In this document: in pieces, positions 25,785 to 35,287 of the stretch | How positions within the stretch are numbered: the first letter of the stretch is position 1 | How the letters are laid out: every line of letters starts with the position of its first letter | Source: Variovorax sp. OV700 | Lineage (GTDB): Bacteria; Pseudomonadota; Gammaproteobacteria; Burkholderiales; Burkholderiaceae_C | Length of the DNA stretch: 64,000 nucleotides | Direction of reading: 5' to 3' | Assembly: GCF_900099805.1 (NCBI RefSeq) | Contig: NZ_FNDR01000007.1 | Span: 283,271 to 347,270 of the forward strand | Program-made: the position numbers and the translations under genes | Notes under the pieces: generated by a model | Seen by the model: the letters and a program-made list of their open reading frames with translations, nothing else | What the model was told of the DNA's origin: nothing | Databases searched by the model: none

Positions 25785-27157
25785 TGAGCAGCAGGCTGTG
25801 GCGCCCCACGCTCGTGCAGCGTGTCTTTCTGGCCGTGCTGCTGGCCTTCGTTTTCGTGCTGCTGGCACTGCAGGCGTACATGTACGTCAACTTCCGGCAG
25901 TCGCTGGCCGTCGACCAGGGCTTGAGCAGGCTCGGTCGGTCGCTCACGCAAGCAATTTCGCAACTCGACGACGAGGCCAGCGTGCGCGCGGTCGTCGTGG
26001 CGACCGAGACGATCCACAAGACCCTGCGCATCAGCGGCAACCCCGCGGGAACGCTGAGATTCCAGCTCTGGGACCGCGGCGGCAAGCTGATCTATTCGTC
26101 ACCCGGGATGCGGGGCGAGCTTCTTGCGGGGCCGCTGCGGCAGGTGACCACCCGAGACATCGGCGGCGAACCGTACTGGGTCTACCAGGATGAAACGCCG
26201 CGCTGGTCGCTGCGCCTCGCAGAGCCCGAGCGCACTTTTGCCAGGGTACTGCACAACAACACGCGCAACATGCTGCCCTATCTGCTGCTCGCGTTTCCGA
26301 TCGTGCTGCTGCCGGTCTGGCTCGCGGTGAAGCACGGGCTTCGGCCATTGCGTCGGTTGGCCGACGGCATCGGCCATCGCAGGGCCACCGACCTTTCACC
26401 CCTGGGCGTGGACCCGCCCTATGCCGAGCTCAGGCCGTTGACCTCGGCGCTCGAACGCATGCTGCAGCAGCTGCGCGACAAGGTGCAGCGCGAGCGCGCC
26501 TTCGTGCACGACGCGGCCCACGAGCTGCGAACGCCGATGGCCGTCATTTCCGCCCAGGCGCATGCGCTGGCGGGCGCGGGCACGGGCGAAGACCGGTCGC
26601 GCGCGCAGGCCCATCTGGAACAGGCGATTGCGCGGGCCTCGCACCTGACGCAGCAACTGCTCGACCTCGCGCTGCTCGACGATGCCCAGCCGGCCGCGCC
26701 AAGGCGCATCGACGTTGCGCGGCTGGCACGGGAGATCCTCGCGCAGGCGGCGCCGCGGGCCATGGCGCGCGGCATCGAGCTGACGTTCGATGCGACCGAC
26801 AGCCTGGACGCGTCCATCGACGTGCCGGCGTTCCAGTCGATCCTGGAGAACCTGCTGAACAACGCGATCCGCTACGTGCACGACCGCGGCCAGGTGGCCG
26901 TGGCGCTGCGCGCGGAGGACGAAGGATTGGTGCTCACGGTGGCCGACGACGGCCCCGGAATACCGGCCGCCGAGCGCGAGCAGGTGTTCGAACGCTTCTA
27001 TCGCGGGGCGGGCCATGAGGCGAGCGGCTCGGGCCTCGGCCTTTCGATCGTCCGGCAGGCCGTCGCCCGGATGGAAGGCAGGGTCGAAATGACCGAAGGC
27101 CTGTCGAACGAGGGGGTGGCTTTCCGCGTCGTGCTGCCGGTGGTGTCCGAGGGTTGA
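25781..27157 (+). CDS. Sensor histidine kinase
   Basis: 458 residues. Two membrane helices (about 16-36 and 165-185) flank a periplasmic sensor of about 130 residues. HisKA box with His247 (VHDAAHELRTPMAVISA), N box (LENLLNNAIRYV), G1 (VADDGPGIPAAER), F (VFERFYRG) and G2 (GSGLGLSIV) are all intact, so it should be active as kinase and phosphatase for the preceding regulator. Belongs to the QseC/TctE type. A sigma-70-like promoter for the next gene begins within its stop codon region. Confidence 0.93.
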   Translation: MMSSRLWRPTLVQRVFLAVLLAFVFVLLALQAYMYVNFRQSLAVDQGLSRLGRSLTQAISQLDDEASVRAVVVATETIHKTLRISGNPAGTLRFQLWDRGGKLIYSSPGMRGELLAGPLRQVTTRDIGGEPYWVYQDETPRWSLRLAEPERTFARVLHNNTRNMLPYLLLAFPIVLLPVWLAVKHGLRPLRRLADGIGHRRATDLSPLGVDPPYAELRPLTSALERMLQQLRDKVQRERAFVHDAAHELRTPMAVISAQAHALAGAGTGEDRSRAQAHLEQAIARASHLTQQLLDLALLDDAQPAAPRRIDVARLAREILAQAAPRAMARGIELTFDATDSLDASIDVPAFQSILENLLNNAIRYVHDRGQVAVALRAEDEGLVLTVADDGPGIPAAEREQVFERFYRGAGHEASGSGLGLSIVRQAVARMEGRVEMTEGLSNEGVAFRVVLPVVSEG

Positions 27158-27183
27158 CAAGTACCTCCCGCGGCCTGGATATT
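27154..27183 (+). promoter_or_regulatory. Candidate sigma-70 promoter of the VOC-protein gene
   Basis: A perfect -35 TTGACA (27154-27159) and GATATT (27178-27183) are separated by 18 bp. The -35 overlaps the kinase stop codon. Transcription would begin near 27190, about 40 bp before the VOC start, giving that gene its own promoter. Confidence 0.6.
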
Positions 27184-27229
27184 GAACCCTGAGGTTCATC
27201 ATCGAATAGATAAGACACAGGAGATTCCC

Positions 27230-27706
27230 ATGCAGAAGATCTACTCTTGCCTCTGGTTCGACGGCAACGGCGAAGACGCGATGAAGTTCTACACCGCCAT
27301 CTTCCCTAACTCGCGCGTGACCGCCAAGCAGTTCTGGGGCGATGAGAATCCCAGCCTGAAGGGCTCGCTGCTCACCGCGACTTTCGAGCTCGAAGGGCAG
27401 GAGTTCATGGTGCTCAACGGTGGGCCGCAGTACAAGTTCACGCCGGCCATCTCGATGTGCGTGAAATGCGAGACTCAGGCCGAGGTCGACAATTACTGGG
27501 ACAAGCTGCTCGAAGGCGGCGGCCAGCCGGTGCAATGCGGCTGGCTCACCGATCGCTTCGGCGTGTCGTGGCAGGTCGTGCCTATGCCCGTGATCCGGAT
27601 GTTCCAGGACAAGGACCCGGCCAAGGCCGCCCGCGCCATGCAGGCGATGATGAAGATGGTCAAGCTCGACATCGCCGGGGTGAAGAAAGCCTTCGACGGC
27701 GAGTGA
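27230..27706 (+). CDS. VOC-superfamily (PhnB/3-demethylubiquinone-methyltransferase-like) protein
   Basis: 158 residues from the ATG at 27230 behind CAGGAG. The sequence pattern KIYSCLWFDGNGEDAMKFY, then FPNSRVT, LEGQEFMVLNGGPQYKFTPA, LLEGGGQPVQCGWLTDRFGV and SWQVVP is the single-domain VOC family often misnamed 3-demethylubiquinone-9 methyltransferase. These are small metal-dependent or metal-free ligand-binding or glyoxalase-like proteins; no reaction is established. It has its own promoter-like sequence and is convergent with the MATE gene 16 bp away. Confidence 0.9.
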   Translation: MQKIYSCLWFDGNGEDAMKFYTAIFPNSRVTAKQFWGDENPSLKGSLLTATFELEGQEFMVLNGGPQYKFTPAISMCVKCETQAEVDNYWDKLLEGGGQPVQCGWLTDRFGVSWQVVPMPVIRMFQDKDPAKAARAMQAMMKMVKLDIAGVKKAFDGE

Positions 27707-27722
27707 CCCGCAGCCGCGGCCG

Positions 27723-29147
27723 CTACACCATCCGCCGGATCGCCTTCTTGCGCCACACCAGGCGGTAGTAGGCGGTCTGCAGCAGCAGCATCGCCCCGAA
27801 GGTCACGGGGTAGGCATACCAGATGCCGTTGAGCCCGATGCGGTGGCTCATGAACCAGGCCACGGGCACCTCGATGCCGATCAGGCAAAGAATAGAGATG
27901 GCCGTGGGCACCAGCACCGATCCGCTGGCCCGCATGATCCCCGAGATGGCCGAGGCCATGCCGAAGATGACCAGGCTCCACAGCATGATGTGCAGCAGCG
28001 TCTGCGCGATCTCGATCACCGGCGCGCTGGTGATGAAAAAGCCCATCAGGTGACGCGAGAACAGGTAGCCCAGCAGCACCAGTCCGCCGGTCAGTACCAG
28101 ATTCATCAGCAGCGCCGTCTTGGCGATGGCGCCCAGCCGGTCCGCACGGCCCGCGCCGATGGCCTGCGCGCCAAGGATCGATGCCGTGATGGCGATCGAG
28201 ATCGCCGGAAACTGCACATAGGCCACCACCTGGTTCACCGCGCCATACGCCGCGGTGGCGCTGGAGCCGTAGCTGTTGACCAGCGAGAGCAGTGCCACCT
28301 CGGCCAGCGCGACCACGATCATCTGCACACCCGTGGGCACGCCCACCTTGAGCACCGCCTTCAAAAGCTTGGGATCGATGCGCAGGTGGCGGATGAATTC
28401 CGCATCGGGCGCAAGCGGGCTGCCGCGGCGGCGCAGGCGCCATCCCAGCCACAGCGTCGAGGCCACGAAGCCCACCACCGTTGCCCAGGCGCCGCTCGCG
28501 ACGCCCAATTGCGGCAGGCCGCCCCAGCCGCGGATGAGCGCCGGCGTGACGATGAGGCCGGCCGCCGTGGAAAAGAGCAGCGTGAGCAGCGGCGTGACCG
28601 TGTCGCCGACCCCGCGCAGCATGGCGGTGGACAGCAGGAACACGAACAGCCCGGGCATCGCGATCAGCATGATGCGGGCATAGCGCGTGGAGTCGGCCAG
28701 CACGTCGGGCGGCGTGCCCAGGAAGGCGAGCAGCGGCGTGGTGAAGGCGCCGCCGAACAGGGCCACCGCCAGCCCCAGCAGGATGCCGACCGACAGCGTG
28801 GTGCCGGCGATCGCCTTGGCCTTGGCAGTATCGCGCGCGCCCCACGCCTGGCCGATCAGCACCGAGGCGCCGGCACCCAGTCCGATGACGAAGGCGATGA
28901 AGAAGAACATCACCGGAAAGAAGCTCGACACGGCCGCCAGCGCGCCGACGCCGATCATCTGCCCGATGTAGATGTTGTTGATGGTGCCGGAGAGCGACTG
29001 CAGGATGTTGCTGAGCAGCATCGGCGCGAGAAAGAACAGGAAGGTCTTCCACAGCGCGCGCGGCGCGCCGACGGGTGCGACCGGCGTGCCGCGCAGGCCG
29101 GCGTCGTCGGCGGAGACTTGGGTCACGGAGCCTGGCGTCGCGCTCAT
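27723..29147 (-). CDS. MATE-family multidrug exporter
   Basis: 474 residues with twelve hydrophobic segments and the MATE/NorM layout: LFFLAPMLLSNILQSLSGTINNIYIGQMIG in the first helices (given in parts: MLLSNILQSLSG, then NNIYIGQMIG), GAGASVLIGQAWGARD and the internal repeat VPTGVQMIVVALAEVALLSLVN. Inner-membrane Na+- or H+-driven efflux of cationic drugs is the family role. Its ATG overlaps the TGA of the DUF2239 gene (ATGA), so both are expressed from the same operator-controlled promoter. Confidence 0.93.
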   Translation of the reverse strand: MSATPGSVTQVSADDAGLRGTPVAPVGAPRALWKTFLFFLAPMLLSNILQSLSGTINNIYIGQMIGVGALAAVSSFFPVMFFFIAFVIGLGAGASVLIGQAWGARDTAKAKAIAGTTLSVGILLGLAVALFGGAFTTPLLAFLGTPPDVLADSTRYARIMLIAMPGLFVFLLSTAMLRGVGDTVTPLLTLLFSTAAGLIVTPALIRGWGGLPQLGVASGAWATVVGFVASTLWLGWRLRRRGSPLAPDAEFIRHLRIDPKLLKAVLKVGVPTGVQMIVVALAEVALLSLVNSYGSSATAAYGAVNQVVAYVQFPAISIAITASILGAQAIGAGRADRLGAIAKTALLMNLVLTGGLVLLGYLFSRHLMGFFITSAPVIEIAQTLLHIMLWSLVIFGMASAISGIMRASGSVLVPTAISILCLIGIEVPVAWFMSHRIGLNGIWYAYPVTFGAMLLLQTAYYRLVWRKKAIRRMV

Positions 29148-29731
29148 GCGGCGCTCCAGCCGGCTGCGGAAAGCTTTTGCAGATGCGCCTCGATGTCTTC
29201 AGGCCAGGGCGCGACCAGCGCGTTGAAGCGCTCACGCTCGCCCGCGAACAGCGCGCGCGTGGCTTCCTCGAAACCGGGCAGGTTGCCCGCAATGGCCGTC
29301 ATGAATCGGTAGGCGGCTTCGCGCGCTGCGCGCTCGGTGTCGCGGTCCGCGTTCACGCGGCGCGCCTCGTCGACGAGGCGTCGCAGCGCGACCGAGGCAC
29401 CGCCGGGCTGGCGGCCGAGCCAGTCCCAGTGCCGGGGCAGAAGGGTGACTTCGCGCGCCACTACGCCGAGCTTGGGGCGCCCCACGCCGCGCGGCACTTC
29501 GTCGTGGGCCTCAGGCTCCGAGGGAGCTGCGTCTTCGCGCATGTCGAGATCGACTTGCGCGCCGGTCGCATCGTCGAACAGCAGCACCGAGGCGGCATCG
29601 GCGCGTTGGCGCAACTGCGCGAGCACTTCGGTCCGCGTGCCGCCGGCCACGCGCTGGAAGCCGGAAAAAGCGGTGAGGGTAGAGGAGGCCGAGGCTGTTG
29701 GCGTTATTGGTGCCAGCGTGGAGGTGTTCAT
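29144..29731 (-). CDS. DUF2239-family protein
   Basis: 195 residues from the ATG at 29731 (MNTSTLAPITPTASASS). The conserved part (FSGFQRVAGGTRTEVLAQLR, VLLFDDATGAQVDLDMR, GRPKLGVVAREVTLLPRHWDWL, then PGGASVALRRLVDEARR) identifies DUF2239. The GRPKLGVVAREVTLLPRHW stretch looks nucleic-acid-binding (basic, followed by a helix), and has been seen in regulator-like proteins, but no function is established. It lies directly behind a strong double palindrome and is translationally coupled to the MATE exporter, which suggests it may be an autoregulator of that exporter. This last point is inference. Confidence 0.82.
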   Translation of the reverse strand: MNTSTLAPITPTASASSTLTAFSGFQRVAGGTRTEVLAQLRQRADAASVLLFDDATGAQVDLDMREDAAPSEPEAHDEVPRGVGRPKLGVVAREVTLLPRHWDWLGRQPGGASVALRRLVDEARRVNADRDTERAAREAAYRFMTAIAGNLPGFEEATRALFAGERERFNALVAPWPEDIEAHLQKLSAAGWSAA

Positions 29732-29738
29732 GTGGCTT

Positions 29739-29783
29739 ATTTTATCCGGGTAAAACGAAGAACACAATCTACCCGGATAAAAT
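29739..29783. promoter_or_regulatory. Double palindromic operator upstream of the DUF2239-MATE operon
   Basis: A 14-bp perfect inverted repeat, ATTTTATCCGGGTA and TACCCGGATAAAAT, separated by 17 bp. Each half is itself nearly palindromic around CCGG (TTTTATCCGGGTAAAA at 29740-29755). It lies 8 bp before the DUF2239 start and is strongly AT-rich at its flanks. It is best read as two copies of one operator, centres 27 bp apart. Confidence 0.7.
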
Positions 29784-29786
29784 TAT

Positions 29787-30290
29787 CTACTGAAGCGCCT
29801 GGCCGCGCAGCCGGCGCCAGAGGCGGTATATCCGCCGATTGAACGCGCGGACCACGCGCCACGGGCGGCTCTCGCGAACCAGCGTCAACATGCGGTCCTT
29901 CCAGGCTTTCCAGCGCGGGTACCAGCGAGCAAAGAGGGGAATGCGCATGAGCGCGCCTTCGACCAACTGGAAGATGCGCGCCACGAAGGCGGTGCCGATC
30001 AGCTTGGCAACGATCAATACCGTCACGCCGCTGGCCGCGTGGCCCCGGCCGAAGAGGAAAAGCGCCAGCACCTTGACAGGCAGCAGCAGGAGCACCGGCA
30101 GCAGGAAAGCCAGCAGAGCGCCCCAGGGCGGCAGCTTGCGAAGCCAGTCCTCGGCGCGTGCCCACAGCGGCAGGCGGGCCAGGCGGCGGACCAGCGCGGC
30201 GAGCGGCTCCCAGCCCCATTCCTCGAACAGAAGAATGGGCACGAGCAGCGTCGCGGCAAGGGCGCGCAGGAGTCGGGTGAAGATGCGCAT
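29787..30290 (-). CDS. Conserved hypothetical membrane protein
   Basis: 167 residues, not recognised as a named family. A first hydrophobic helix (LLRALAATLLVPILLFEEW), a second long one (LLAFLLPVLLLLPVKVLALFLF) and a third weaker one (GVTVLIVAKLIGTAFVARIFQL) are followed by a basic cytoplasmic tail (RRIYRLWRRLRGQ). Probably a three-helix inner membrane protein. It ends 56 bp before the DUF2239 start on the same strand, but the operator between them suggests separate control. Confidence 0.7.
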   Translation of the reverse strand: MRIFTRLLRALAATLLVPILLFEEWGWEPLAALVRRLARLPLWARAEDWLRKLPPWGALLAFLLPVLLLLPVKVLALFLFGRGHAASGVTVLIVAKLIGTAFVARIFQLVEGALMRIPLFARWYPRWKAWKDRMLTLVRESRPWRVVRAFNRRIYRLWRRLRGQALQ

Positions 30291-30341
30291 GGCCAGGGCA
30301 TTGTGACTGCGGGCCGCGTCCCGCTTACCCAGGCCGCTCGC

Positions 30342-31859
30342 TCAGGCCAGGGTCGCCAGCGTCTTGACCACGCCCAGTTCGCGCAGCGCACGCAGTTGCG
30401 TGGCCACGGCACTGACGAAGCGTGGGTTGCTTCCGAGGTCGTTGCCGAACACCGGCGCGAAAGCCGCGAGCGCGGCCACGCGCGCTTCGTCGGCTTGCGC
30501 CGGTTCGGCCTTTCCCGCGGCGCGTTCGGCCGCCGCGCAACGTTCGGCCAATGCATCGGCCAGCGGGTCCTGGATCTCGTGGCGGCGGCCCAGTTCGTCC
30601 ACGCCGCGCAGGTAGTGCAGCCAAGCCGCGACGGCGAGGGCCAGGCGGTCGATCGGGGCGCCCGCGGCCAGCCGGTCGCGCACCGTTCCGAGCAAGCGCT
30701 GCGGCAGTTTCTGCGAGCCGTCCATCGCGATCTGCGCCGTGCGGTGCGCGAGCGCCGGGTTGGCGAAGCGCTCGAGCAGGCGTCGGCGGTAGGCATCGAC
30801 ATCCAATCCGTGCAGCGCCGGAAGCGTGGGCCCAATCTCTTCGCGCATGAGCCGATCCAGGTAGCGGTGCAGGGCCGGCGTCGCGACAGCGCGGTCGACC
30901 GTATCGAGACCGGCCATCGCGCCCAGGTACGCGAGGGCCGAGTGCGCCCCGTTGACCATGCGCAGTTTCAGCGTTTCGAAGGGGCGTGCATCGGCCACGA
31001 AGCGGGCGCCGCCCGCATCCCAGGCCGGACGGCCGGCTGCGAAATCATCCTCCACCACCCATTCGAGAAAGCGTTCGCCGACCACCGGCCAGGCATCTTC
31101 CAGCCCGATCGCGGTTTTCACCTGTGCACGGTCGTCCTCGGTGGTGCGCGGCACGATGCGGTCCACCATCGAGCAGGGAAAGCTGCAGTGTTCGGCGATC
31201 CAGCGGGCAAGCTGAGGATCGACGAGCTGCGCGAAGTCCAGCACCAGGCCGCGCAGCAGGTGGCCGTTGGAGGGCAGGTTGTCGAGCGACAGCAAGGTCA
31301 CCGGCGCCAGCCCGCGCAGCTGGCGCAGGCGCAGGCCCGAGACCAGGAAGCCGAGCGTGCCGCGCGGCGCATCGGGGCGCGCCAGATCGTGCCGCACGTC
31401 GGGATGGTCGGCGCGCAGCGCACCCGTGGCCGGATCGTGGCAGTAGCCTTTTTCCGTGACGGTGAGGCTGACAATGCGGGTCGAGGGATGGGCGATGCGC
31501 GCAAGCACCGCCGCCGGGTCTTCGGGTGCGACCTGCACGCCGATGAGGCAGCCGATGACCTGCAGCGACGCGCGCGGCGCACCGGCCTCGTCCACGTCGC
31601 GCAGCGCGAGCGTGTAGAGGCCGTCCTGCGGCGCGAGCGCATCGCGTGTTTCGGTGCTGCGCAGCGACACGCCGGCAATGCCCCAGCTGAGGTCGCCGCT
31701 GGCATGCAGCGCCGCTTCATTGACGGCGGCCAGGTGCCCGCGCTGGAACGCGCCGACGCCCAGGTGGACGATGCCGGCCTCGAGCGCGGCGCGGTCATAG
31801 GCGGGGCGTGCCACCGCGGGCGGCAGTGCGGCGAGCGCGTCGGGGTGTAGCCTCTGCAT
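30342..31859 (-). CDS. Mannitol-dehydrogenase-family oxidoreductase (fructuronate reductase / D-mannonate oxidoreductase-like)
   Basis: 505 residues from the ATG at 31859. Rossmann start GIVHLGVGAFQRGHLA, family motif SLTVTEKGYC, LLSLDNLPSNGHLL, and the catalytic Lys-x4-Asn-x2-His in KLRMVNGAHSALAYLG. These marks fit the polyol-specific long-chain dehydrogenases that interconvert D-mannonate and D-fructuronate (UxuB). Its neighbours give the context: five bases upstream is D-mannonate dehydratase, and an L-idonate/L-gulonate 5-dehydrogenase is in the same operon. So NADH-linked reduction of fructuronate to mannonate is the best assignment, with mannitol or altronate oxidation as alternatives. 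Last gene of the nine-gene operon. Confidence 0.87.
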   Translation of the reverse strand: MQRLHPDALAALPPAVARPAYDRAALEAGIVHLGVGAFQRGHLAAVNEAALHASGDLSWGIAGVSLRSTETRDALAPQDGLYTLALRDVDEAGAPRASLQVIGCLIGVQVAPEDPAAVLARIAHPSTRIVSLTVTEKGYCHDPATGALRADHPDVRHDLARPDAPRGTLGFLVSGLRLRQLRGLAPVTLLSLDNLPSNGHLLRGLVLDFAQLVDPQLARWIAEHCSFPCSMVDRIVPRTTEDDRAQVKTAIGLEDAWPVVGERFLEWVVEDDFAAGRPAWDAGGARFVADARPFETLKLRMVNGAHSALAYLGAMAGLDTVDRAVATPALHRYLDRLMREEIGPTLPALHGLDVDAYRRRLLERFANPALAHRTAQIAMDGSQKLPQRLLGTVRDRLAAGAPIDRLALAVAAWLHYLRGVDELGRRHEIQDPLADALAERCAAAERAAGKAEPAQADEARVAALAAFAPVFGNDLGSNPRFVSAVATQLRALRELGVVKTLATLA

Positions 31860-31864
31860 GGCGC

Positions 31865-33076
31865 TCACCAGTTCCACAGCGTGCCGTCGTGCTGCTGGCG
31901 GTTCACCGGCAGGTAGGCGCGCTTGTAGGGGTACTTGGCGGCCAGCGCTTCGTCGATCTCCACGCCATGGCCGGGCACGTCGCCGGGGTAAAGCATGCCC
32001 TGGTCGAAGGTGTAGGCATGCGGGAACACCGCATCGGTCTCCTCGGTGTGGCGCATGTACTCCTGGATGCCGAAGTTGGGCACCCACAGGTCGAAATGCA
32101 GCGCCGCGCCCATGCACACCGGCGACAGATCGGTGGCGCCGTGGCAGCCGGTGCGCACCTGGTAGAGCGAGGCCAGGTCGGCGATGCGGCGCAGGTGCGT
32201 GATGCCGCCGGCATGAACCACCGTGGCGCGCACGTAATCGATCAGCTGGTTCTCGATCAGCTCCTTGCAATCCCAGATGGAGTTGAATATCTCGCCCACC
32301 GCCAGCGGCGTGGTGGTGTGCTGGCGGATCAGGCGGAAAGCGTCCTGGTTCTCGGCCGGCGTTGCGTCCTCCATCCAGAAGAGGTTGAAGGGTTCCAGCG
32401 ACTTGCCCAAACGTCCCGCCTCGATGGGCGTGAGGCGGTGGTGCACGTCGTGCAGCAAGTGGTGCTCGAAGCCGAGCTTTTCGCGGATGCGTTCGAACAG
32501 CTTGGGCGTGTGTCGCAGGTACTTCTCGGTGGACCAGTCGTGCTCGGAGGGCAGGTCGGCATCGGCAGGTTCGTAGAACAGCGTGCCTTTGCCAACGCCA
32601 TAGACTTTTTCCAGCCCCGGCACGCCGCTCTGCGCGCGGATGGCCTTGTAGCCGGCGTCCGCATAGCGCAGTACCTCGTCCACCGTGTGCTCGATGTCGC
32701 TGCCGTTGGCATGGCCGTAGACCATCACGCCGGTGCGGCTCTTGCCGCCCAAAAGCTGATACAGCGGCAGGCCCGCGGCCTTGGCCTTGATGTCCCACAG
32801 CGCCGTGTCCACGGCGGCGATGGCGGTCATGGTGACCGGGCCGCGGCGCCAGTAGGCGCCCTTGTAAAGGTACTGCCAGATGTCCTCGATCTGATGCGCG
32901 TCGCGGCCGATCAGGCAGGGAATGACATGCTCGGTGAGGTAGGCGGCCACGGAGAGTTCGCGCCCGTTGAGCGTGGCGTCGCCGATGCCGGTCAGGCCTT
33001 CGTCGGTTTCGATCTTGAGGGTGACGAAGTTGCGGCCGGGGCTGCAGACGATGACGCGGGCGTTGGTGATTTTCAT
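31865..33076 (-). CDS. manD: D-mannonate dehydratase (enolase superfamily, ManD/RspA type)
   Basis: 403 residues, the usual ManD length, from MKITNARVIVCSPGRNFV. Diagnostic features are WQYLYKGAYWRRGPVTMTAI (the 150s-type loop precursor), HANGSDIEH, the long acidic-aromatic loop between YGVGKGTLFYEPA and EHDWSTEKYL, DVHHRLTPIEAG (catalytic region), FWMEDATPAENQ and TPLAVGEIFNSIWD (metal ligands), then ATDLSPVCMGAALHFD. It dehydrates D-mannonate (some relatives accept D-gluconate slowly) to 2-keto-3-deoxy-D-gluconate. The neighbouring dehydrogenases would make mannonate from L-gulonate or L-idonate via fructuronate. Confidence 0.92.
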   Translation of the reverse strand: MKITNARVIVCSPGRNFVTLKIETDEGLTGIGDATLNGRELSVAAYLTEHVIPCLIGRDAHQIEDIWQYLYKGAYWRRGPVTMTAIAAVDTALWDIKAKAAGLPLYQLLGGKSRTGVMVYGHANGSDIEHTVDEVLRYADAGYKAIRAQSGVPGLEKVYGVGKGTLFYEPADADLPSEHDWSTEKYLRHTPKLFERIREKLGFEHHLLHDVHHRLTPIEAGRLGKSLEPFNLFWMEDATPAENQDAFRLIRQHTTTPLAVGEIFNSIWDCKELIENQLIDYVRATVVHAGGITHLRRIADLASLYQVRTGCHGATDLSPVCMGAALHFDLWVPNFGIQEYMRHTEETDAVFPHAYTFDQGMLYPGDVPGHGVEIDEALAAKYPYKRAYLPVNRQQHDGTLWNW

Positions 33077-33120
33077 GGTTGAAGCAAAAGAGATGGCGGG
33101 CGGCGTTTGTTCGTCGTTCG

Positions 33121-33902
<782 letters not shown>

Positions 33903-33906
<4 letters not shown>

Positions 33907-34562
33907 TCCTTGACTCCATATTTGCGGTGGATCCAGTCCACCAGCTTGGCTTGCGGATAGCCCATCAGCCAGTAAAGGATGGCCATGGCGGTGAGCATTT
34001 CCAGCACGCGGAAGGTCTGCGCGCGGATCTGCATCGCCGAATAGGCCAGCTCGCTCACGGCGATGACCGACACCAGCGAGGTGTCCTTGAAGAGCGAGAC
34101 CCATGTGCTCGCGATCACCGGCAGGATGCGGCGCCCCGCCTGCGGGATGACCACTTTGAACATGGCCTGGCGGCGCGACATGCCCATGGCGAGCGCCGCC
34201 TCCAGCTGCCCCTTGCGGATGGAGTTGATGCCGGCGCGAAAGGTCTCGGCGTTGTAGGCCGAGACGTTGAGCACCAGGGCCACCAGCGCGGTGACGAGCG
34301 GCGAGAGCTGCAACTCGACCGCCATCGGCATCACGTAGAAGACCCAGTAGATGACCAGGATCAGCGGCAAGTTGCGAAAGAACTCCACGAAGCCGAGCGA
34401 GGCCGACTGCAGCAGCTTGTTGGACGACAGCCGCATTAGCGCCAGCATGATGCCGCCCGGCACGGCCAGCAGCATGGTCAGCACCGTCAGCCCGACGGTG
34501 AGCGCCGCGCCTTCGAGCAAGGCCTGGCGGTGCGTCCAGATCACGGACCAGTCGAAAGTCAT
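33903..34562 (-). CDS. ABC transporter permease (His/Glu/Gln/Arg/opine family), second
   Basis: 219 residues with about five helices. The family sequence EFFRNLPLILVIYWVFYVMP and the EAA loop (EAALAMGMSRRQAMFKVVIPQAGRRILP, marked by EAALALG-like core and PQA) are present, plus VSLFKDTSLVSVIAV. It would pair with the other permease to form the membrane channel. 16 bp downstream of the first permease, overlapping the ATPase gene by four bases. Confidence 0.93.
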
Positions 34563-34578
34563 TGGGTGGTCCTTTTCA

Positions 34579-35244
34579 TCATGACCGCCCCAGATGCGCG
34601 ACGCGGTGGTACAGCCTGTCGATGCCGCGCGTGACCGGGAACAGGATCACGAAGTACGCCACCATCACCGCGGTGAACACCTCCACCGGCCGGTAGCTCT
34701 GACCCGCCACGGTCTCGGCGCGGTGCATCAGCTCGGGCACGGCAATCACGGTGGCAATGGCGGTGTCCTTGATGGCGATGGTGAGAATCGAACCGAAAGC
34801 CGGCAGCATGCGGATGGTGGCCTGCGGCAGCAGCACCTTGCGCAGCAGCTGCGCGCGCGACATGCCCAGCGCCAGGGCGGCACGCGTCTGGCCTGGCCGG
34901 ACCGATTCGATGCCGGCGCGGATCACCTCGGCGGCATAGGCCGCGATGTGCAGCGTCAGCGCGATCACCGCGGCCCAGAACGGCGCGAAAGTGAAGCCTA
35001 CGAGCAGCGGGAACGCAAAGTACATCCACACCAGCACCACCAGCACCGGAATGGCGCGCATGGAGTCGATGTAGAAGACGAGCAACGGGCGCAGCCAGCC
35101 GGGGCCGTACAGCCGCAGCAGCGCAATCACCAGGCCCGCCAGGATGCTGGTGACGGCACTGATGAGGCTGAGCGCGACCGTGACGCCCAGGCCGCTGGCG
35201 AAGAAGCGCCAGTTGTCGGCAATCGGCGAGAAATCGAATTCCAT
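34579..35244 (-). CDS. ABC transporter permease (His/Glu/Gln/Arg/opine family), first
   Basis: 221 residues with about five helices. SMRAIPVLVVLVWMYFAFP and the EAA loop (TRAALALGMSRAQLLRKVLLPQATIR) are the family marks, as is IKDTAIATVIAVPELM. It shares only moderate similarity with its neighbour, the ordinary situation for heterodimeric HisQM-like channels. Starts 43 bp after the dehydrogenase gene in the operon. Confidence 0.93.
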   Translation of the reverse strand: MEFDFSPIADNWRFFASGLGVTVALSLISAVTSILAGLVIALLRLYGPGWLRPLLVFYIDSMRAIPVLVVLVWMYFAFPLLVGFTFAPFWAAVIALTLHIAAYAAEVIRAGIESVRPGQTRAALALGMSRAQLLRKVLLPQATIRMLPAFGSILTIAIKDTAIATVIAVPELMHRAETVAGQSYRPVEVFTAVMVAYFVILFPVTRGIDRLYHRVAHLGRS

Positions 35245-35287
35245 GGAAGCTCCGCGAGAGAAGGGCGGGGAAGGGCAAGCAATCGCG

